5,448 nucleotides of DNA from an uncultured Clostridia bacterium (GTDB lineage: Bacteria > Bacillota > Clostridia > Oscillospirales > Oscillospiraceae): positions 1 to 5,448 of the forward strand of contig CALCRH010000196.1 of NCBI GenBank assembly GCA_937894515.1, written 5' to 3'. The notes beneath the pieces are model-generated. The model saw only the letters and a program-made list of their open reading frames with translations. It made no database searches and was not told the origin of the DNA. The translations under genes were made by a program, and so were the position numbers. This document shows positions 1-4,497 of this stretch, piece after piece; the stretch's first letter is position 1; each line of letters opens with the position of its first letter.

Positions 1-451
1 ATTCATGCAGTATTCCCTTGGGATTTCCTGTACTTCCGGATGTATATACCGCAAACGCAGCATCGTGCGGACCGGCTGCTTCATATCCGTCTGAAGCCGG
101 CATTTTCATCATTTCCGGGTAATGAAAAGGATCGATAACGATTTTGCAGCTGCAGTCTTTATTAATGAACTGTACTCTGCTTTTGGGCGTTTCTGTTTCT
201 GCAATAACAAATGCGGCCCCTGCCCGGATCACGCCGATCATTGATACCAGTATCTCAGCGCTTCGTGGCAGATAGATCAAAACAATGTCTTCACGTCCTA
301 TATGGTTCTGCTTAAGCCAGGTATAGACTCTGCCGCTGTATTCCCATAATTCGGCATATGTTATTCCGTTGGGATACTCGGCAGACACAATCGCTGTATT
401 ATCAGCATAGCACTTTGAGTTTTCTTCCAGCTTTTGTATGAAATCAGTCAT
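1..451 (-). CDS. Amino-acid adenylation (AMP-binding) enzyme, NRPS A-domain type, N-terminal 150 residues
   Basis: Reading the minus strand from the ATG at 451-449 gives 150 residues, open to the window edge, so the gene is cut here and continues to the left. The start is supported by GGAGAG at 461-466, nine bases upstream. Visible motifs are an A1-like block at about residues 30-46 (ITYAELWEYSGRVYTWL), an A2-like block (GVIRAGAAFVIAETETPKSR, about 89-108) and the A3 phosphate-binding core YTSGSTGNPKG at 136-146. Members of this superfamily activate a carboxylic acid as acyl-AMP with ATP and usually load it on a carrier-protein thiol. The protein starts directly at the A domain with no condensation domain, so it is a stand-alone ligase, a loading module, or a DltA-like D-alanine ligase. 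The substrate cannot be read because the specificity pocket lies beyond the edge. The A2 block has AETETP where NRPS domains usually have something like PLDPxYP. The family call is firm; the pathway is unknown. Confidence 0.9.
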   Translation of the reverse strand, partial: MTDFIQKLEENSKCYADNTAIVSAEYPNGITYAELWEYSGRVYTWLKQNHIGREDIVLIYLPRSAEILVSMIGVIRAGAAFVIAETETPKSRVQFINKDCSCKIVIDPFHYPEMMKMPASDGYEAAGPHDAAFAVYTSGSTGNPKGILHE

Positions 452-483
452 AAACAGTGTCTCTCCGCAATTCATTGACTCGC

Positions 484-492
484 ATTATATCA
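484..492 (-). promoter_or_regulatory. Extended -10 promoter for the adenylation gene
   Basis: On the minus strand this reads TGATATAAT, a perfect TATAAT preceded by the TGn extension. Transcription would start near 477 and give a leader of about 26 nt containing the GGAGAG site at 461-466. The bases 17 upstream (ATGAAC) are a poor -35, which is common for extended -10 promoters. It is placed correctly for the gene starting at 451. Confidence 0.65.
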
Positions 493-503
493 TACCCCGG
501 ACA

Positions 504-630
504 ATGGTTCATTATCAATTTCTGCGGATCGACGGGGGCTATTTTGCGAAAAATGCAAAATATAACGAAAGCGGGAACTCGGATTCCGTTTGAAGAAGTG
601 ATCGAAAAGGAACTGAAACTGTGCGGTTAG
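504..630 (+). pseudogene. Possible decayed short gene, split by a frameshift
   Basis: An ATG at 504 opens a 29-codon frame (beginning MVHYQFLRIDGGYFAKNAKY) that stops at TGA 591-593. In the +1 frame the same region runs on as protein-like sequence ending RIPFEEVIEKELKLCG with TAG at 628-630; that frame is open from 454 and has its own ATG at 553. Joining the first frame to the second near 585-592 would give one continuous short protein of about 41 residues. No good Shine-Dalgarno site precedes either ATG, and the start region overlaps the minus-strand promoter area. I do not recognise the family. The acidic, helical tail resembles the ends of some small antitoxin-like proteins, but that is only an impression. 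It may equally be chance open frame. Confidence 0.22.
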
Positions 631-638
631 CCTCCCGG

Positions 639-667
639 TTGACAGCAAGGACTTTTTCATACATAAT
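639..667 (+). promoter_or_regulatory. Sigma-A type promoter for ATPase 1
   Basis: A perfect -35 TTGACA (639-644), a 17-bp spacer and a -10 CATAAT (662-667, five of six consensus bases) form a near-ideal vegetative promoter. The start point would be near 674, about 48 nt before the ATG at 722. The downstream dyad at 673-708 begins at the predicted start point. Confidence 0.75.
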
Positions 668-672
668 ATTCG

Positions 673-708
673 TTGAGAAGTTGCATAATAAATTATTGAA
701 GTTCTCAA
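673..708. repeat. 36-bp dyad in the leader of ATPase 1 (operator or leader hairpin)
   Basis: The left half TTGAGAAGTTGCATAATA (673-690) and the reverse complement of the right half, TTGAGAACTTCAATAATT, match at 14 of 18 positions. The outer seven bases match perfectly (TTGAGAA/TTCTCAA). The dyad begins at the predicted transcription start and ends directly before the AAGGAGA ribosome site (709-715). It could be a repressor operator placed just downstream of the promoter, or an RNA hairpin at the extreme 5' end of the message next to the ribosome site. It has no T-run after it, so it is not an intrinsic terminator. Confidence 0.55.
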
Positions 709-721
709 AAGGAGAAAGAGG

Positions 722-2023
722 ATGGAAATCAAGAGAGATCTATATCTGAAAAGACTCATTTCCTATATGTGGGATGGGCAGGTGAAGGTGATTACCGGAA
801 TTCGCAGGTGCGGGAAGTCATATCTGCTCCGTACGATATTCCGGAATTATCTTTTGGCGCAGGGGGTGGAAGAAAGCCGCATTTTATCGTTTGAGCTCGA
901 CCTTGCGAAAGATATCCGTTTCCGGGATCCTTTGGAACTTGCAAAGGCGGTAAGAGAACGGGTGGAAGGGAAAAAAGAACAGTTCTATCTGTTTGTTGAT
1001 GAAATCCAGATGTCGGATGAAGTTCCCAATCCGTACAACCCCGATGGAAAACGTATAACGTTTTACGATGCTCTGAATGATCTCAAAACTCTTGAAAATC
1101 TTGATATTTATGTGACGGGCAGCAATTCAAAGATGCTCTCCAGCGATATCCTGACTGAATTTCGTGGGCGAAGTGACGAGATACGTCTTCATCCTTTGAG
1201 CTTTTCCGAATATTACGCTGCAACCGGGGGAGACAAATCGGAAGCATTTGATGAGTATGCATTTTTCGGAGGCATGCCGCTGGTTTTATCCAGGCCGGAT
1301 GATACGGCAAAAATGAATTACTTGAAGTCGCTATTTTCAGAAGTCTATTTAAAGGACATCGTGGAACGGAAAAAAATCAAAAGAGAGGATGTTCTGTCGG
1401 CAACGGTAGACCTTCTGTGCTCCTCAGTAGGTTCTTTGACAAATCCAAACAGCATTGCAGGAGCGCTGAACTCAAGACAGAGGCTTTCCGGAGAAAACAC
1501 CGTTGCGCCTAACACTGTTACCTCTTATATAGGGTATCTTGTGGATGCTTATCTGTTCGAAGAATGCCGCCGATATGACGTGAAGGGAAAAGACTATTTT
1601 AATTATCCGAATAAATATTATTGCGAAGATCCGGGCCTTCGCAATGCGCGTATCGGTTTCCGTCAGCAGGAAATGACACATATTATGGAGAACATCCTTT
1701 ACAATGACCTGCGGATCCGTGGATGTGAGGTAGATATCGGTATTGTTTACAGCAGTGAGAAAAACAAGTCAGGGCAGTTGTCACAGGTGCCTCGCGAGAT
1801 CGATTTCATTGCGACCCGCGGAAACAGAAAAACATACATCCAGTCGGCGTATGCCATGGAAACGGAAGAAAAAGTGATCAGCGAGAATAAGCCTTTTGGC
1901 CTGACCGGCGATGCCTTTCCCAAAATTATCGTACGGCATGATATTCGGAAGCGCTGGTATGATGATCATGGAATACTGAATATTGGTATTCTGGATTTTC
2001 TGCTGGATGATACGATCGTATGA
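722..2023 (+). CDS. AAA_14/DUF4143 family ATPase (ATPase 1)
   Basis: This is a 433-aa cytosolic P-loop ATPase of the AAA_14 plus DUF4143 type, a family common in anaerobes whose biological role is unsettled. Walker A is GIRRCGKS (26-33) and Walker B is LFVDEIQ (90-96). The sensor-like block TGSNSKMLSS (132-141) is followed by FRGRSDEIRLHPLSFSEYY (147-165), which carries a candidate arginine finger at RGR (148-150). A helical winged-helix-like stretch follows (about 205-285). The C-terminal part has E323 (MENILYN), D361 (EIDF) and Q374 (YIQ), an arrangement like a PD-(D/E)XK fold with Gln in place of the usual catalytic Glu/Lys strand residues, so nuclease activity is doubtful. The ATG at 722 is set by AAGGAGA (709-715), seven bases upstream. 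The ending ILDFLLDD is typical for the family, so the protein is full length. It has its own promoter and leader dyad. ATPase 2 downstream is a divergent paralog. Confidence 0.92.
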   Translation: MEIKRDLYLKRLISYMWDGQVKVITGIRRCGKSYLLRTIFRNYLLAQGVEESRILSFELDLAKDIRFRDPLELAKAVRERVEGKKEQFYLFVDEIQMSDEVPNPYNPDGKRITFYDALNDLKTLENLDIYVTGSNSKMLSSDILTEFRGRSDEIRLHPLSFSEYYAATGGDKSEAFDEYAFFGGMPLVLSRPDDTAKMNYLKSLFSEVYLKDIVERKKIKREDVLSATVDLLCSSVGSLTNPNSIAGALNSRQRLSGENTVAPNTVTSYIGYLVDAYLFEECRRYDVKGKDYFNYPNKYYCEDPGLRNARIGFRQQEMTHIMENILYNDLRIRGCEVDIGIVYSSEKNKSGQLSQVPREIDFIATRGNRKTYIQSAYAMETEEKVISENKPFGLTGDAFPKIIVRHDIRKRWYDDHGILNIGILDFLLDDTIV

Positions 2024-2131
2024 GCAGGCACGCTCTATATTGCGCAGTTCAGGTCGATCGCGATCAATGACGGCAGCGGAACCTCCTATTCCTACAGCGG
2101 CAGCAGTTTTTTTGACCGCTTAACAGTATAA
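2024..2131 (+). pseudogene. Start-less 3' gene fragment in frame after the ATPase 1 stop
   Basis: Immediately after the TGA at 2021-2023 the same reading frame stays open for 35 codons to TAA 2129-2131. The peptide looks like real protein: it begins AGTLYIAQFRSIAIND and continues with a Gly/Ser/Tyr-rich stretch ending SSFFDRLTV. It has no ATG, GTG or TTG start in frame and no ribosome site. ATPase 1 already ends at a normal family C-terminus, so this is probably the 3' remnant of another gene truncated when the ATPase arrived. The other option is a C-terminal extension reached by UGA readthrough. I do not recognise the parent family. Confidence 0.3.
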
Positions 2132-2154
2132 AACATGAAAACGCATACAATTAC

Positions 2155-2172
2155 TGTCTTGTATATAAGACA
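2155..2172. repeat. 18-bp palindrome overlapping the ATPase 2 promoter
   Basis: The sequence TGTCTTGTATATAAGACA has six-base arms (TGTCTT/AAGACA) around a six-base AT-rich centre. It covers the predicted -35 of the next promoter, as an operator for a dimeric repressor would. It shares no clear half-site with the dyad upstream of ATPase 1. No regulator gene is present in the window to assign to it. Confidence 0.4.
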
Positions 2173-2187
2173 AAATAGTGGTATATA
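2159..2187 (+). promoter_or_regulatory. Promoter for ATPase 2
   Basis: The -35 TTGTAT (2159-2164), a 17-bp spacer and the -10 TATATA (2182-2187) are joined by a TGn extension at 2179-2181. The start point would be near 2194, giving a leader of roughly 27 nt before the ATG at 2221. The surrounding 2132-2205 stretch is very AT-rich and contains no other feature. Confidence 0.5.
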
Positions 2188-2207
2188 TGTTTTGTATAGA
2201 ATTTCAT

Positions 2208-2213
2208 GGGAGG
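2208..2213 (+). promoter_or_regulatory. Ribosome binding site that fixes the ATPase 2 start
   Basis: GGGAGG lies seven bases before the ATG at 2221. The earlier in-frame ATG at 2206 overlaps this site and has no ribosome site of its own, so the protein begins MNRDVIKQ rather than MGGCFMNRD. Confidence 0.8.
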
Positions 2214-2220
2214 ATGTTTC

Positions 2221-3513
2221 ATGAACCGTGATGTTATAAAACAGATTCTGGCCGATCAGCGGGAAATGTATCAGGTAGCTCCACTGATTCAAAGAGAAAC
2301 TATGCTTGAGGATTCAGTGAATTATTGTTTCGTCGGTATACGTCGGACGGGCAAGTCTTATATGATGTATCAGAAGATAGCGGATCTTCTGGGAAACGGG
2401 GTTCCGGAGAAACGGATCCTATACGCTAATTTTGAAGACGAACGGCTTATTGAAGCAGATACTGAAGATCTCAATACGATTCTTGAGATCGGTCTTGAGT
2501 TGGCCGGTGACGAGGGAAAACCGTATATTTTTCTGGATGAACTGCAAAACGTGCCCGGCTGGGAAAAATTTGTCAGAAGACTTGCTGACACAAAGTATCG
2601 TGTCAGTATCACAGGGAGCAACAGCAAAATGCTCTCAAGCGAAATTGCCTCTACACTTGGGGGCAGATTTCTTCCTGTAACGATATATCCTTACTCTTTC
2701 CGGGAGTTTCTTGCGGCAAACGAAAGAAAAATACCGGAGGACAGCGCTCTGAGTACGAAAGAAAAGGCAGAGATCATCGGACTCTGTACCCGGTATATCA
2801 GGGAAGGCGCTTTCCCGGGCCTGGTATATATAAAGGACAAAAGAAAGTATCTGTCAGGGATTTATGAGACAATATATCTTGGCGACATCATAGCGAGAAA
2901 TGAAATCCGAAATCCTTTTGCCATACGTCTTATGCTGAAAAAGATAGCTGAGTCTGTTATGAAACCGCTTTCCTATACGAGACTGCACAATATTCTGCAA
3001 AGTGCAGGTGTTTCTATCGGAAAACAGACGGTGATCACCTATATGGGATTTATCAGGGAGTCATATCTTCTGTTTCCCGTAGAGAATTATGCCGGAAAAC
3101 TGGTTGATAAGGAAACATCCCCAAAATACTACTTCATGGATACGGGGATCCTGGGGCTTCTTCTCATGAACTGTGAGACCGCTCAGCTGGAAAATCTTGT
3201 GGCAATCGAACTGCTCAGACGGTACGGAGAAGATAAGTTCTTTTATTTTGAACGAAATATCGAAATTGATTTTTATGTGCCCGAGGAAGATCTTGCCATA
3301 CAGGTATGTTACAATCTGTTTGGCAGCGAAGACACAAAAAATCGTGAGCTTCAGGCATTTGTGAAATTCAGGAGCCATTTTCCGGATGCAAAGTGTCTTG
3401 TGATCTCAAATAGTGAAGAGTGTGAAATAACAGTGGAAAATGTGACTGTCTCTGTAGTCCCGATATGGAAATGGCTGGTTGAGCGGAAGTGTGTTGCCAG
3501 TCAGCGGAGATAG
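2221..3513 (+). CDS. AAA_14/DUF4143 family ATPase (ATPase 2)
   Basis: This is a 430-aa P-loop ATPase of the same family as ATPase 1 but clearly diverged. Walker A is GIRRTGKS (39-46), Walker B is IFLDELQ (103-109), the sensor-like block is TGSNSKMLSS (131-140, identical in both paralogs) and a candidate arginine finger sits in LGGRF (146-150), followed by IYPYSFREFL. A winged-helix-like stretch spans about 205-285. The C-terminal region carries E324 (LENLVAIELL), D350 (EIDF) and Q361 (AIQVCYNL), matching the E, D, Q pattern of ATPase 1 and suggesting a PD-(D/E)XK-like fold without the classic ExK. The linker between the ATPase core and the C-terminal domain is shorter than in ATPase 1, which has an insert around residues 252-265. 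The start is chosen from the ribosome site at 2208-2213. It may be cotranscribed with the 228-aa gene downstream (113-bp gap, no visible terminator). The cellular role is unknown. Confidence 0.92.
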   Translation: MNRDVIKQILADQREMYQVAPLIQRETMLEDSVNYCFVGIRRTGKSYMMYQKIADLLGNGVPEKRILYANFEDERLIEADTEDLNTILEIGLELAGDEGKPYIFLDELQNVPGWEKFVRRLADTKYRVSITGSNSKMLSSEIASTLGGRFLPVTIYPYSFREFLAANERKIPEDSALSTKEKAEIIGLCTRYIREGAFPGLVYIKDKRKYLSGIYETIYLGDIIARNEIRNPFAIRLMLKKIAESVMKPLSYTRLHNILQSAGVSIGKQTVITYMGFIRESYLLFPVENYAGKLVDKETSPKYYFMDTGILGLLLMNCETAQLENLVAIELLRRYGEDKFFYFERNIEIDFYVPEEDLAIQVCYNLFGSEDTKNRELQAFVKFRSHFPDAKCLVISNSEECEITVENVTVSVVPIWKWLVERKCVASQRR

Positions 3514-3521
3514 GGCAGTAG

Positions 3522-3626
3522 TATGTTTTCCTTAGTCATCAGTGTAAAACGAACGCTGAATACAGAGTATATGAAGAAGAAATCGGCCGGCGTAGTATTG
3601 ATGAAAGAACTGCACGGGAGGAAAAT
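3522..3626 (+). other. Open frame without a start, continuous with the 228-aa gene
   Basis: The frame of the gene starting at 3627 is open upstream back to 3522, just after a TAG at 3519-3521. The region reads as charged, helix-like sequence (for example EYRVYEEEIGRRSIDERTAR) but offers no ATG, GTG or TTG. It could be the remains of a longer N-terminus or a chance open frame. No promoter or terminator stands out in this gap. The GGGAGG at 3616-3621 belongs to the downstream gene. Confidence 0.2.
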
Positions 3627-4313
3627 ATGGATACGGTCAAACAAAAGCTGAAAAACCGACGCTTATTTCTGAAAAGAGACGCGAAGCTTGCTAAGCGGCT
3701 GAAAGAAGACTATATCGACAACGGTATTGCGAGTCTGCCCTGCAAGGTCACGGGGATGGATGATGTAATCAGCCGTTTCAGTGTGCCGGGTTATGAAACG
3801 CTTTCACCGGAATTATCTGAATACATTGAATCATCAGCGGCATTTATCCCGCCGGAATATCCGATCGTCCTTGAAATATCCGGCTGCCGCTTTTCGGAAG
3901 AGGAACAGACGATCATCCGCCGCACGATCCGCGAAGACTATACCTATGAATTAGGTGCTGTTCAGTGGGAGAACAGGAAACAGATGATCATTGCCCTGCT
4001 GATGCTCGTCGGGATGGTCATCACCGGCTTTCTTGCTTTCGGAATGCAGGGAATTGCAGACACAGCCATTGAGATTATATATATCTTTTTCTGGTTTTTT
4101 GCCGATCTGGTCGCCTGCTACTTCTGCCTCGACGGGTTTGAAAACCGGAAGAAACGGCTGCTCGCAGGACGGCTTGCCGATATGACAGTCTATTTTTCGG
4201 AAAAATATGACGACAGCGCGGTAACCGATGAAGATGCACAGTCTGTCTACGAGGAATTGGAGAAAATGGTGGAGCAGGATCGTGAAGAGTTCGAGAAACC
4301 ATCGCTGGCTTGA
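3627..4313 (+). CDS. Uncharacterised protein with two central membrane segments, 228 aa
   Basis: I do not recognise a named family. The protein begins with a basic, Lys/Arg-rich helix (residues 1-30), followed by a soluble segment containing IPPEYPIVLEISGCRFSEEE (74-93) and RRTIREDYTYELG (98-110). Two hydrophobic segments lie at about 119-139 and 146-168, the second rich in aromatic residues (IYIFFWFFADL). A basic FENRKKRL (171-178) follows, then an acidic C-terminal helix to 228. With no signal peptide and a positive patch after the second segment, a hairpin with both ends in the cytoplasm is likely. The start has a strong GGGAGG (3616-3621) five bases upstream. It follows ATPase 2 with no evident terminator and is closed by the hairpin at 4324-4358, so it is probably the last gene of that transcript. 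A membrane-anchored accessory or scaffold role is conjecture. Confidence 0.85.
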   Translation: MDTVKQKLKNRRLFLKRDAKLAKRLKEDYIDNGIASLPCKVTGMDDVISRFSVPGYETLSPELSEYIESSAAFIPPEYPIVLEISGCRFSEEEQTIIRRTIREDYTYELGAVQWENRKQMIIALLMLVGMVITGFLAFGMQGIADTAIEIIYIFFWFFADLVACYFCLDGFENRKKRLLAGRLADMTVYFSEKYDDSAVTDEDAQSVYEELEKMVEQDREEFEKPSLA

Positions 4314-4323
4314 TGCTACATAC

Positions 4324-4358
4324 AAAAAGTGAGAGCATTTCTGTGCTCTTGCTTTTTT
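4324..4358 (+). terminator. Intrinsic terminator after the 228-aa gene
   Basis: The arms AAAAAGTGAGAGCA (4324-4337) and TGCTCTTGCTTTTT (4344-4357) pair over 14 positions, two of them G-U wobbles, around a six-base loop, and a T-run closes the stem. It lies 11 bases after the stop codon. The A-run on the left side means it could also stop transcription from the opposite direction. Confidence 0.88.
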
Positions 4359-4445
4359 ATTGCCCTCCGGCGCCTTTTATGCGTTCGGCCGGAATGAGTC
4401 TGTCATGTTTTGTCCTAAAGAAACGCTGGATTACAGCCGGACCTT

Positions 4446-4476
4446 TTGATAAAATAAAATAAGATTATTGTATTTT
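4446..4476 (+). promoter_or_regulatory. Possible promoter for the histidine kinase gene
   Basis: TTGATA (4446-4451) and TATTTT (4471-4476) lie 19 bp apart in an AT-rich block between the terminator and the kinase start. TG precedes the -10 directly. The spacing is long and the -10 weak, so this is only the best candidate. The rest of the 4359-4497 gap holds no other feature I can support. Confidence 0.3.
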
Positions 4477-4497
4477 ACTGTCGGGGCGAAGTGAGCG

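Noticed and set aside
490..759. 89-codon minus-strand frame across the intergenic region and the start of ATPase 1.
   Set aside because: It overlaps the forward promoter, leader dyad and ATPase 1 start, lacks a ribosome site, and its peptide looks like an antisense shadow.
2056..2065. Perfect 10-bp palindrome GATCGCGATC.
   Set aside because: Too short and isolated within a coding-like fragment, away from any promoter; expected by chance.
2086..2113. T-run at 2107-2113 after GC-rich sequence, possible terminator for ATPase 1.
   Set aside because: The GGCAGC motifs upstream are direct, not inverted, so no stem forms before the T-run.
3523..3651. A 42-codon forward frame (ATG 3523) in the gap after ATPase 2, running into the 228-aa gene.
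   Set aside because: It has only a distant GGAGA upstream, overlaps the strong ribosome site and start of the 228-aa gene in another frame, and its peptide shows no recognisable feature.
3951..4338. Minus-strand frames of 124 and 87 codons opposite the 228-aa gene.
   Set aside because: They lie antisense to a well-supported gene and begin in or beside the terminator, with no ribosome site or domain.
4366..4393. Inverted repeat TCCGGC/GCCGGA in the gap before the kinase gene.
   Set aside because: Only six base pairs with a 16-base loop and no T-run; too weak to call as terminator or riboswitch.
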